64,000 nt of DNA, taken from contig NC_049994.1 in NCBI RefSeq assembly GCF_000003815.2, positions 18,019,815 to 18,083,814 of the forward strand, given 5' to 3'. The notes beneath the pieces are model-generated. The model ran no database searches, had not been told where the DNA came from, and saw nothing but the letters and a program-made list of their open reading frames with translations. This stretch comes from Branchiostoma floridae. Its lineage: Eukaryota; Chordata; Leptocardii; Amphioxiformes; Branchiostomatidae. Below, one piece after another: positions 19,900 to 29,971 of the stretch (position 1 is the first letter of the stretch; every line of letters starts with the position of its first letter). Position numbers and translations under genes: made by a program.

Positions 19900-20067
19900 A
19901 AAAAGGCCTAACGTGCTACCTGAAGTCAAGCGGTTTACAAGGATTATCAGGATTACATTTTTCACCTTTGACCTACATAAGTTGACCTGTGACCTCCTGA
20001 TACGATAGAAGGATATTGCTGCACTGAGTCCCGGTTTACTTGCAGAGAAAAAGCGCCAAAAAAGCAG
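19900..20067 (+). promoter_or_regulatory. ZF-2 first exon / promoter block
   Basis: It has TCACCTTTGACCT (19962-19974) and TGACCTGTGACCT (19983-19995), the second being a perfect DR1 (AGGTCACAGGTCA on the other strand). A CCCGGTTTAC motif and the donor CAG|GTAAG at 20067/20068 follow. The E2F-like box and the GACGCTTTG start of other units are missing, so this is the most diverged promoter of the array. Confidence 0.7.
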
Positions 20068-21010
20068 GTAAGACTTAGAAACGAGCAGAAAATTATTTTT
20101 GATACTAAACATAACAGTTTAAGAAAAGGCCTGTGGATGAAATTCCACAGTAACATGATAGTTTTGAGGCATTTTCTTGATGTGAATGAGTCGGAAGTGA
20201 AGGGGGAGGGGGCGAAACCAAACGTTCGTGTGACCTAGTTTCCTTCGTACGTCATCAAAAGGCGAAATGGACGGTTTGGAGGACACAGAATGCTATATAA
20301 TGTAACGCTAGTTCACCTTTATCCGCGGGGCAACCTAAGTCCGTTGTATTTTAAAGCAGGGTATTGGTATTTAGGGCTATCAAGTCAAAGGCCGGTGGTT
20401 TCTATGCTTTGAAAATATCTCAATTTCAAACCAGCGTCCATTGACTCCAAAGCTCTACCATGTTTTAAACTACAACGCATATTGGTTACCCCCTCGAATA
20501 AATACTTGCTTGGTTTGTAAAACGCGTAGAAACACCTGAAAGTCATTGATTTGATTTATTATGATTGCAAAACCGTACAAATATGCAAGTGGGTCACAGG
20601 CAGCGGTATGCTAGTGTTGTGACCCACATATGAAATTATACATAAATATACGTTGATACACTAACTGCCACATTAAATACAATTATTAGATACAAATTAG
20701 GATTACAAATATGATCTGGAGTATCAATGTTCTAACACTATATTACATCTGGTACTGTCCAGTCCATTTCAAAGGCTATCACATAAGTTTTCTTCAAGTT
20801 TGAATCAAAATAAAATCTGATTAATGTAAGAAAGAGTTTTGAGGGTGCTATTAGAGGGGCAAATGACTTATCATTGTGACTAACTCACACTGACTTTTTA
20901 GTAACTTACTTGTAAAGTTCTTGAATTTAAGAAACGCAACATTTCCTAATTCATATGAAACCTGCCAAAAATCACTGTAGGCTTATTTGTAGCATTAGGT
21001 CATATATACA

Positions 21011-21221
21011 TACTGTGAATGCAGAAATGTTCGTAATGGTTTTATGTTCGCGGTTTTGGCGAAACAGTCTTACCGCGAACCTAGCTAAAACCACCGCAAT
21101 TTTTTTTCCATTACACAGTATGTGACTGCAGTGTATGGCACTACCGCGAACTTAAACCACCGCGAACACTCCAATTTCCCGCTAACGCGAAATTAAATCC
21201 CCGCGACTTGCATTCACAGTA
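21011..21221. mobile_element. TTCGCGG-type MITE, copy 2
   Basis: Ends TACTGTGAATGCA and TGCATTCACAGTA, with TTCGCGG and CCGCGAA words inside. More diverged than copies 1 and 3. Confidence 0.85.
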
Positions 21222-21696
21222 ATTGTAAAGCTCCAAGTACTTTGTTTTCAGTACAAGTTTGGAATTTTGTGATCAAACAATTATGTTTACCTCACAGAAG
21301 GGAGACATATTATTTTTGCCTTTCTTCTTTTTCTTCTCTAAACAAATGAGGTCAGTGACCTGTACCACACGGCTGTCGCCATGGTTACTGGGGTTGCGTC
21401 AGGCACCCTGTGGTCTTCGATGGTTCGTGTACATAATTTATGTCATACCTGGGCAGCGATAACGTTCGATAAAGGTGTTCCGGACCGGGTGATAAAAAGT
21501 TGTATCAGACATGCTTCAAAGGTTTATCACACAGGCTTCCATCGAACATTTTGTGTGGTCCTTGCACATGCCGAGTGCGGCGCGTTCGAACATTCGATTA
21601 CCTGATTCAATCGTTGGAACATTTCTGTTGTAACAATGTTTGAGGGCAACAACTTTTCTCAACTTCTGTTTTCTCAGGTCGGTATGACATTGATGA

Positions 21697-21799
21697 AATA
21701 CAACACGGTGTATTCCGCATCACCCTCTGGCCTTTGGGTGATCCTACCTGCTGTTGGGCTGGTACCTCTGGTGATACGGAATTTACACCGTGTTGTGTT
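21697..21799. mobile_element. Hairpin MITE (ACAACACGGTGTA ends)
   Basis: ACAACACGGTGTATTCCG on the left and TTTACACCGTGTTGTG on the right form inverted repeats. GCATCACC and GGTGATACGG extend the stem. About 103 bp, noncoding. Confidence 0.7.
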
Positions 21800-21885
21800 C
21801 TATATGTAGCAACAGGTAGCTGGTACAGAGCCGGAGTGGCTGGTCATCATACACAATGAATGTATTTGAGTAAGAATAGACAGCA

Positions 21886-22060
21886 AATCTCCAAGCAGAT
21901 CCTACTGTAGTATCAAAGATAGTATCAAAAGCTGCCAGATTCAATAGGAGTATGTTAAGCTACTGGGAGCCAAACACACTCCTAGGCCGGATTCACTCTT
22001 CTGCCATCTTTTAATTCTATCTTATGCTACCGTAGGTTCTACTTAGGGATTAAAACGGAC
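21886..22060. mobile_element. CTCCAAGCAG-family MITE fragment
   Basis: Begins AATCTCCAAGCAGATCCTAC and has TAGTATCAAA, both as in the copy at 39909-40029. A possible right end is ATGCTACCGTAGG near 22030. The middle differs. Confidence 0.5.
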
Positions 22061-22179
22061 GACTAGTTTGTTTTAATGTTAGGCTAGCCCAACAAATAGA
22101 AATAAACATTATATATTTGCTACCAAATGTTATCTTTTTAGTTTAATAATCTTCAATTTCTTTATTAGGTCCAATCATC

Positions 22180-23985
22180 ATGGAAACGACAGGACTCGGG
22201 TATCCCACCGAAGATCAGAGCTACTTTGATGGGTCTCCAACCTGGGTTCCCCAGGTTGACTGCGACAGCAAAGCAAGCAATGCTCAAGACCAGATTGAAC
22301 AAGACAACCTGAATAACTCTGGTGAGGAACCCTTAATGTGTAAGGAGTATATAGGAACCCAGATCGAACACTATTCTACTGTAAATAAAACCGCCATGGA
22401 TAGTCATCTGGTTAAAACCCATGGTGAGAAAGCCTACAAGTGTGACCAGTGTGACTATTTTTCATCAAAGAAATTCAATTTAGACCAGCATAAAACAAAA
22501 CACACCGGTGAGAAGCCCTATGAGTGCGAGGAGTGCGGGTATAGGACAGCTCGAAAATCTGCTTTGTTTCTACATATGAGAATTCTACATATGAGAACCC
22601 ACACTGGAGAAATACCCTACAAGTGTGACCAGTGTGACTATTCTGCAGCACAGAAAGGTACTTTGGACATCCATAAATCAGAAAAACACAGCGATGACAG
22701 TGGTGAGAAATCCTACAATAGTTTCATTAGATTCATCATGGAAACGACAGGACAAGGGTCTCCCACCGAAGATAAGAACTGCTATGCTAGGTATCCAACT
22801 GGGGTTCCCCAGGCTGACTGCTTTGGGTCTCCCACTGAAGATCACAACTGCTATGGTGGATCTCCAACCGGAGTTCCCCAAGTTGATTGCTTTGGGTCTC
22901 CCACCGAAGATCACAACTGCTATGGTGGGTCCCCAACCAGGGTATGGCAGGTTAACTGTGAAAGCAAAGTCATTAAAGCTGAAGACCAGAACATGGAACA
23001 AGTCAAGTCGAACAACACTGGTGAGGAACCCTACATGTGTGAGCAGCCGACCTTAGCTAAGCTTCTGGGAATCCATATCGGAGAAAGACCTTTTAAGTGT
23101 GACCAGTGTGACTTTTCTTCTATGAATAAAATCGCTTTGGATACACATCTTGTGGAAAAACATGGTGAGAAACCCTACATGTGTGGGGAGTGTGGGTTCA
23201 GAACAGCTCACAGATCAAGTTTGTCTCAACATATGAAAACCCATACAGGAAGAAAACCCTACAAGTGTGACCAGTGTGACTATTCTGCAGCACTTAAAGG
23301 CAACGTGGATATCCATATAGCAAAACACACCGGTGAGAATCCCTACAAGTGTGACCAGTGCGATTTTGCTGCAATAACGAAATCCCACATTGACTACCAT
23401 ATAGCAGCAAAGCACAGTGGTGAGAAACCCTACATGTGTGTTGAGTGCGGGTATATGACAGCTCGAAAGTCTAGGCTATCACAACATATGAGAACCCATA
23501 CAGGTGATAAACCCTACAAGTGTGACCAGTGTGACTATTCTGCAGCAGATAAATCCAATTTGAACAAACATTTAGCAAGGCATACCGGCGATACCGGCGA
23601 CAAGCCCTACATGTGTGGGGAGTGTGGTCACAGGACAGCTCAAAAGGCTGACTTGGCGAAACATATGAGAACCCATACAGGTGACAAACCCTACAAGTGT
23701 CACATGTGTGACTATTCTGCAGCGCGGAAATTCAGTTTGGACAACCATATGGCAGCAAGGCACGCTAGTGAGAAACCCTACCTGTGTAAGGAGTGCGGGT
23801 TCAGGACAACTCAGAAATCTACTTTGCGTCGACATATGAGAACCCACACTGGAGAAAAACCCTACAAGTGTGATCAGTGCGACTATTCTGCTGCAGTGAA
23901 AGTCAACTTGGACTACCATGTAGCATCAAAACACAGTGGTCAGAAACCCTGGAGAATGTGGGTACAGGACAGCTATAAAGTCTAA
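22180..23985 (+). CDS. ZF-2: C2H2 zinc-finger protein with an internal second leader, 13 fingers
   Basis: The protein has 601 residues. After a leader (METTGLGYPTEDQSY...) come one degenerate finger and three intact ones. One of these holds a five-residue insertion (HMRILHMRTH). At residue 187 a second leader begins in frame with Met (METTGQGSPTEDKN), seven bases after an acceptor-like GTTTCATTAG. It contains three 23-residue tandem repeats (GSPTEDHNCYGGSPTGVPQ type; 69-bp units at 22756-22962). A degenerate finger and ten intact fingers follow. The last part (from the TGDTGDKP linker on) is nearly identical to ZF-1, including the 8-nt deletion at 23950/23951 and the WRMWVQDSYK tail. The gene looks like two coding exons joined in frame. 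DNA binding in the nucleus is expected. Confidence 0.92.
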   Translation: METTGLGYPTEDQSYFDGSPTWVPQVDCDSKASNAQDQIEQDNLNNSGEEPLMCKEYIGTQIEHYSTVNKTAMDSHLVKTHGEKAYKCDQCDYFSSKKFNLDQHKTKHTGEKPYECEECGYRTARKSALFLHMRILHMRTHTGEIPYKCDQCDYSAAQKGTLDIHKSEKHSDDSGEKSYNSFIRFIMETTGQGSPTEDKNCYARYPTGVPQADCFGSPTEDHNCYGGSPTGVPQVDCFGSPTEDHNCYGGSPTRVWQVNCESKVIKAEDQNMEQVKSNNTGEEPYMCEQPTLAKLLGIHIGERPFKCDQCDFSSMNKIALDTHLVEKHGEKPYMCGECGFRTAHRSSLSQHMKTHTGRKPYKCDQCDYSAALKGNVDIHIAKHTGENPYKCDQCDFAAITKSHIDYHIAAKHSGEKPYMCVECGYMTARKSRLSQHMRTHTGDKPYKCDQCDYSAADKSNLNKHLARHTGDTGDKPYMCGECGHRTAQKADLAKHMRTHTGDKPYKCHMCDYSAARKFSLDNHMAARHASEKPYLCKECGFRTTQKSTLRRHMRTHTGEKPYKCDQCDYSAAVKVNLDYHVASKHSGQKPWRMWVQDSYKV

Positions 23986-25850
23986 CCGTTCTAAACACAT
24001 GAAAACCCATATTGGAAAATGAACAAACAAATGTATTAAACCAGCACGACATTTTTTTAAAATCATCTTTCGACGTAGAAAAACAAGTGTCATCAGTGTC
24101 ACTGCGATGTGGACGCCTTGTGGCTGATTACTGATCAGAGACAAAAACTGATGATGGCTTTGCGGAGAGTTCGGATACAGGATAAGTGACAGTTTTGCCC
24201 TCTGCGGGTCTTCTTGACATTATTAGTGCTCCTCACTTGACTATTGTCAGACTAATAGAAGCGTCGTGGACCTGAAATATGATATTGCATGTCGGCTTAA
24301 GGAGAGTCTGAATACAGGATAAGTAACAGTTCGACCCTATGCGGCCCTTCCTGAATTTAGGGGCTATTGTAAGACGCTCACCCTAAGAGAAGCCATGTGA
24401 TCCTCCATGTAAAACTTGGCTTAATGATTCTAAACTTCTCATGTTTATGAATCGAAAGTCCTCTGATAGAATTATAGAATGACTTGATAGTTTCTCATAG
24501 ATATAGATATATAATATGAATATAATTATGTATAATATGGAGAATCTGGATTCAGGATTAGTGACAGTTCGACCCCGTGAGGCCCTTCCGGAAGTTAAGG
24601 GTATCTGACTTGTGGGACTCTCACGGAGAGAAGCCGTGGGGACTTGAAAGGTGATCCTGCATCTGAAACTTAGCTTGATTACTTCTCACGTTGGTGAGAG
24701 TCCATTGTATAAGAATTATAGAATGACTTGGTAGTTGCTCATAGAATAAGATGATTTATGTTTTCAAATAGGTTATTGTTTGTACAAAGCAAGTTAAGGC
24801 ATAGAATTGGTTTTGTTACTTTGTTATATACCTAACATTTTCTTTAAGAAATAATATTTTGTCTACTTACTTTGAGTATATACTGTTTTAGAGAATGTCT
24901 AACATGTATTGAATACCAGCAAAAAACAATAAGCGACAAAAAGCAGTGGTTACGGTAAAATGATTTTTACTGCTGTTTGTCATCTAACCTGCAATGTGAT
25001 CGAGTATTAATGAAGGAATGAAGTGCACACTGTGGTAGAAATGTGTAACAGTAGATATGTAGTTTTATAGGATCGTTTTTGAAACTTTATCATTTTCTGA
25101 TAATTCCTGTTTAATATAATGTTTAGAAAACTTTACATGTGAGTTTGTACGATTTAATTCGTACCCTCTGATCAATGTATTACTATGTTAGTCCATCATG
25201 GTATGCTCCATAAAGCTGTGTGAGAATTGAGGAGTAACACAACTTCTGGCACCACCCGTGGAATGTCCACCCCACTGTCTGTAGTACTAACGCAATAAAA
25301 TACAAGTTTTAGCAGCATCTACTGTCTCCGTCTGATTCCACAAAAAAGTAAAAACTCGACATTACAGTTAACCACAGAAGTATGATACACTTCATATTGC
25401 AGTATGTAACACATATGTGATACAAATCAAGTTGAATGGTAGCATGTCTTCAGCTATTATTTTCAAGCTCTAAAACACAATCGAGTTCGTCCATACAACT
25501 GAACAACGTTTCCTACACTTATAGATACCCAATGAGGCACAATACGAAGGAAATTATCGACATGCGCAGTTAGCAATGTTTTTTTTAACTTTCGATCTTA
25601 AGTCTTTCGATCAGATAGAAAATCGCCAACAGTAGGAAAATCGGGAGACCGGAATAAGATTCATTTTTTTAATCCTTTCTTAGACTAGCTCAATGACCTG
25701 TATGTGTTAATTGATTATGTTTATATGCCTCACGGCCCAAGTCCAAGGCCCTCTGAATGTACCTGACCGATAAACAACACTTGAATCTATTGCTGAGTGA
25801 CCCTCTAAAGGTAAGGCATAGCGGCCAAACCTCAGACTGAAAACGAAGCT
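23986..25850 (+). other. ZF-2 3' flank and intergenic region
   Basis: Three tandem copies of the 3' flank unit lie near 24160-24280, 24295-24420 and 24535-24660, against two after ZF-1 and one elsewhere. A canonical AATAAA lies at 25294-25299, followed by CTCCGTCTGATTCCAC. No separate gene is seen up to the ZF-3 promoter. Confidence 0.6.
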
Positions 25851-26011
25851 TGGCGTCTTTAACGTGTTGGCGGGAGTCAAATATCTGGGACATCAGGAGA
25901 ACATATTCACCTTTAACCCGCACTACTTCACCTCTGACCCCTCGGTACGACGGAAGAACAACAGCCCCCTCGCAGGATTTTACGTGAGGGGAAAAACGTC
26001 ATAGGAAGCAG
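25850..26011 (+). promoter_or_regulatory. ZF-3 first exon / promoter block
   Basis: E2F-like TTGGCGGGA at 25867-25875. DR1-like TCACCTTTAACCC at 25907-25919 and TCACCTCTGACCC at 25928-25940. Donor CAG|GTAAG at 26011/26012. Confidence 0.75.
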
Positions 26012-26662
26012 GTAAGAGCTGATGGCAAGCAACCAAGTATTTTGATGTCGAGTGTAAAAGTTTGAGGTCATTTTTGTGGAAGAAAACCAGAGAAATATGA
26101 AAGTTTATAGGACATTTCTGGATATGAAAATGGTGGAATCGCACAGGGGGAGGGGGGCGAGACCAAACTTGCCCCGTCATCACCTCCATACGTCATACAG
26201 CAGGGAGGTGACAGTTTAAGAGGGTATGGAGTGATACATAAGACCATATAAGGGCATTTAATGGTTTGTAAGTGGCACGTGGAAACATCCGGAAGTGACC
26301 TTTGAACTAGGTAGGGAGGGGGCCGGGATGATGGTTCGGACAGTGTCATTTTTTCAGGTTGTTGTATCATCTATTATTTTGGCTTTTCCAATTTCTTAAA
26401 TCTACTGCAACAATAACAGTGTTGGTAAAATTTTATTGATAAGAACAGGAAGTTCAGGGGTGATCTATAGATGCATAATTCTTTATCTGTAATTTGCATA
26501 TCCCAATATCTTATCCCAATATATATTCATCCCTATAAGCACTAGCTAGCAAAGGTCAAGTTTTCTAGGAAAAGCGAAGTATTCACAAATAGTTGGTCCG
26601 AAGCTGTGTGGCCATATTAAATAACTACAATTAAACGAATCGCTTTGTGGGGGATAAAGAAT

Positions 26663-27608
26663 AAGAGCGAGGCTATTGACACACCCAGTGTGTCGATAGC
26701 CTAAACAGGCTATCGACACACTGAGTGTGTCGATAGCCTGTTTAGGCTATTGGCACACTCAGTGTGGCGATAGCCTGTTTAGGCTATTGACACACCCAGT
26801 GCTAGAAACCACTAAAATGAGGAAATCTTACGATTATATTTGACAATCAACACTCTGAAAAATACAAATGGCATCCTGTGTCCATTATCAACCCAAAATA
26901 CGATCTTTTTCACGTGTTTGCGGCACAATTTTAAACATCGGAATCTGCTATCATATAGGGTGCTAGTTTTACTGTCACCGCATGTGATCATGGCAGCCAT
27001 GTTGGATCGGTTAGGAACACGATTTGAGCTGTGTTTACCGACGAATTCCTGCCGTATTGGAGAATTTGCGGCCTCAAAACTTATATCACTAAGGAAGCGA
27101 AGTTATAGTTGTTGCTTTACCTCCATTATTTTTAATGTGAAAGAAATATTCTTCCGAGTCGCTGCCGATAGCGCCGGAACCACACGGCCGAAAATTATGA
27201 CGTGTTCTGTGGTCAGTGTTATTTTTGGTTTATGATGCTAACAGAAACTTTAAAAGTTGTTTATATATAAAATATTCTTATATCAAATGGATGTTTAAAA
27301 AGGGACAAAAAAATTAAAAAACCTCCGGCGCGGACTCGAACCGGGTCGGAGCTGTTAGCATGAATTCCCGGGTCAACGCTCTTCACCACTACACTACGCC
27401 AAACATATACGATGAAAGCTGTATTAACAGGTATCCAAATGTAGGGCATAACTTGAATACGTCCGTTCATTCCAAGATTCAAAGATTCCAAGGTCTAATC
27501 TTCCGAACAATGTCTAATTAATTATTGCTTGTGTAAAATATTGCCGGAAAGGCATGTTACAAGCTCTGATTGGCTGACTGGCATCTCGGTGTGTCAATAG
27601 CCACAGCG
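26663..27608. mobile_element. 946-bp non-autonomous DNA transposon with palindromic subterminal array
   Basis: The ends carry GGCTATTGACACACC and GGTGTGTCAATAGCC, a few bases inside flanking copies of AAAGAAT (26656-26662 and 27609-27615). The ZF-5 intron has one AAAGAAT (36483-36489) and no insert, so it is the empty site. At 26671-26803 the terminal word recurs as tandem palindromes (GGCTATCGACACACTGAGTG and variants, about four). The interior includes a tRNA-like stretch. No transposase is seen. Superfamily uncertain; 7-8 bp duplication could suit hAT. Confidence 0.85.
27306..27405 (-). other. tRNA-like sequence inside the transposon
   Basis: On the minus strand, GGCGTAGTGTAGTGGTGAAG (A-box-like) is followed by a perfect B box GGTTCGAGTCC, then CGCGCCGGAGG and a T-rich run. 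The end segments pair only with G.T wobbles and the anticodon arm is unclear. A SINE head or decayed tRNA is more likely than a working gene. Confidence 0.45.
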
Positions 27609-27873
27609 AAAGAATTATGTACTGCCTCATCTTTGAAACATCATGAGGGAATGTATTCTTACTGACGTGACAACTCTAAAAGACTTGCAGGTGATTTTTA
27701 GTAACCTGTTGGATTCTTGAAAGATAGGAAAATCAACGGTTCCTTTTACTATGAACGCGCCTAAACTATTGTGGGGTATAAGTGTATGGTCATATAACAC
27801 TATATACAGTACTTTCTTTAGATATAAACGATGACTTTTGTAATTCTTTCTTCATTTTCTCAGTAGGTTAGAC

Positions 27874-28962
27874 ATGGAAACGACTAAACAAGGGTCTCCC
27901 ACCGGAGTGGATCAGAACTGCTATGATGGGTCTCTCACCGGAGGTCCCCACTTTGACTGCCAGAGCAAAATAAGGAATGCTGGAAACCAGACGGCAGCAC
28001 AAAACGCCAACATCAATAACGCTGGTGAGAAACAATTCATGTGTGGGGAATGTGGGTACCAAACAGTTCAAAAGTCTAAGCTATCCAGACATATGAGAAC
28101 CCACACAGGAGAAAAACCCTACAAGTGTGACCAGTGTGACTATTCTGCTGCACGGAAAGCCCATTTAGACCAGCATCGCACAAGACACACCGGTGAGAAA
28201 CCCTACATGTGCGGTGAGTGCGGATACAGGACAGCAACAAAGTCCATTTTGGCTAAACACATGAAAATGCATACAGGGGAAAGGCCCTTTAAGTGTGACC
28301 AGTGCAACTATGCTACAACACATAAACCCAATTTGGCCAGGCATATAGCAGCAAAACACGGTGGTGAAAAACCCTTTAAGTGTGACCAGTGTGACTATTC
28401 TGCAACACAAAAGTACCACCTTGATTACCATATAGCAACAAAGCACACTGATGATAAACCCTACATGTGTAGGGAGTGTGGGTACAGAACAACTACGAAA
28501 TCTAGGTTATCCCGACACTTGCGAATCCATACTGGAGAAAAACCCTACAAGTGTGACCAGTGCGACTATTCTGCAGCACAGAAATCCACTTTGGACCAGC
28601 ATCGCACAAAACACACGGGTGAGAAACCCTACATGTGTGGGGAGTGCGGGTACAGGTCAGCTCAAATGTCCACCTTATACCAACATATAAGAACCCACAC
28701 TGGAGAAAAACCCTACAAGTGTGACCTGTGTGACTATTCTGCAGCATCTAAATCAAATTTGAACAAACATTTAGCAAAGCACACCGGAGAGAAACCCTAC
28801 ATGTGTGGGGAGTGCGGGTTCAGGACAGCTCAAACGTCTCACTTATCTGCACATATGCGAATCCATACAGGTGAGAAACCCTACATGTGTGGGGAGTGCG
28901 GGTACAGGACAGCTCACAAGCCACACTTGTCTAGACACATGAGAACCCATGCAAGAGAATGA
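27874..28962 (+). CDS. ZF-3: C2H2 zinc-finger protein, 11 fingers, intact
   Basis: The protein has 362 residues: a leader of about 52 residues (METTKQGSPTGVDQNCYDG...), then eleven uninterrupted C2H2 fingers and the short tail ARE. The end HMRTHARE matches those of ZF-4 and ZF-8, so it is probably the ancestral terminus. Every finger keeps both Cys and both His. Fingers 4 and 5 are both of the KCDQC class, breaking the strict alternation. Two adjacent GECGY fingers end the array. The start is seven bases after the acceptor. Expected role: nuclear sequence-specific DNA binding. ZF-5 is the closest relative by leader and first fingers. Confidence 0.95.
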   Translation: METTKQGSPTGVDQNCYDGSLTGGPHFDCQSKIRNAGNQTAAQNANINNAGEKQFMCGECGYQTVQKSKLSRHMRTHTGEKPYKCDQCDYSAARKAHLDQHRTRHTGEKPYMCGECGYRTATKSILAKHMKMHTGERPFKCDQCNYATTHKPNLARHIAAKHGGEKPFKCDQCDYSATQKYHLDYHIATKHTDDKPYMCRECGYRTTTKSRLSRHLRIHTGEKPYKCDQCDYSAAQKSTLDQHRTKHTGEKPYMCGECGYRSAQMSTLYQHIRTHTGEKPYKCDLCDYSAASKSNLNKHLAKHTGEKPYMCGECGFRTAQTSHLSAHMRIHTGEKPYMCGECGYRTAHKPHLSRHMRTHARE

Positions 28963-29871
28963 CCTAACACGTATAATCTGCTTGATAGTTTCTAAATCGT
29001 CTGGTTTTTTCCCCTTTCAGTACTTGACAAAACACGTGAAAGAAACGTAGTGTTACCAGTGTCACTATACTCTGCGAGCTTTATGTGACTAAATTTTGAT
29101 CAGAGACATCCGTAAAAACTGATGACGAACCGGCTTTGCGGAGAGCCTGGATACACGATAAGTTATAGTTTGACCCTGTGCGACCCTTCTTGACATTAAG
29201 GGTGCTTCCCACTTGACTATTGTGAGACTCTCACTGAGAGAAGCCCTGTGGACCTTAAAGATGATCCTGCATGAGAAACTTAGCTTGATTACTTATAACT
29301 TGTTATGTTGATGAGAGTCCGCCGTGTAAGAATTTTAGAATGTCTAAAAGTTGCTTATAGGGTATGTTGGACGTTTGCTTTTTTTCTTCAAATGGGCAAG
29401 TGTTTTTGTTACTTTGTTATATATCTAACATTTGTCTACTTACTTTGAATTTATATTGTTTTTTAAAATGTCTAACCTGTAGTGAATACCAGCAAAAGAA
29501 AAGAATCGACCACACAAAAGGTCTCGGTGAAATGATCCTCTGCTGTTTGTCAACTAATCTGCAAGGTGATCGAGTGTTAATGAAGGCATGAAGCACACTA
29601 TGGTAGAAATGTGTAATGGTAGATTTGTAGAATCGTTTTTGAAACTTGATAATTGTTTTCTGATAATTCATGTTGTTGCTGTTTAGGAGCAAACTTTGTA
29701 CTTGAGTTCGTATGATCTAATTCGTACCCTCTAATCTATATATTCACTATCGCTATCACTAGCCCCATAGCTCTGTATTACTACTTTCTATTATATTCTA
29801 TGTATTACCAAGTTAGTATAGTCCATCATGAATATCAAGTAAGCTCCACTGAACCTCTGGCATCACCAAAC
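28963..29871 (+). other. ZF-3 3' flank
   Basis: Contains one copy of the conserved 3' unit (GATGACGAACCGGCTTTGCG, CTGGATACACGATAAG) and CTAACCTGTAGTGAATACCA. It is cut by the gap at 29872 inside the block that normally ends the unit. Confidence 0.6.
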
Positions 29872-29971
29872 NNNNNNNNNNNNNNNNNNNNNNNNNNNNN
29901 NNNNNNNNNNNNNNNNNNNNNNNNNNNNNNNNNNNNNNNNNNNNNNNNNNNNNNNNNNNNNNNNNNNNNNN
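29872..29971. other. Assembly gap (100 N) in the ZF array
   Basis: The left flank has reached the end of a unit's 3' flank, while the right flank restarts at an earlier point of the same 3' flank. The gap may hide a collapsed unit. Confidence 0.95.

Larger units (their letters stand above)
20068..22168 (+). other. ZF-2 intron (2.1 kb) with three inserted elements
   Basis: The G-rich box GGGGGAGGGGGCG lies at 20202-20214. A short hairpin (AAGTGGGTCACA with TGTGACCCAC) lies at about 20588-20628. TTCGCGG MITE copy 2 (21011-21221), a hairpin MITE (21697-21799) and a CTCCAAGCAG-family fragment (21886-22060) follow. The acceptor is TTTCTTTATTAG. Confidence 0.7.
26012..27866 (+). other. ZF-3 intron, interrupted by a 946-bp DNA transposon
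   Basis: G-rich box at 26146-26159. The sequence up to 26660 is almost identical to the ZF-5 intron (35838-36490), showing recent duplication or conversion. An element at 26663-27608 is absent from ZF-5. The acceptor is TTTTCTCAGTAG. Confidence 0.75.

Noticed and set aside
27306-27405. Functional tRNA gene
   Set aside because: A and B boxes are present, but the acceptor stem pairs poorly and no anticodon arm is clear; it lies inside a transposon.
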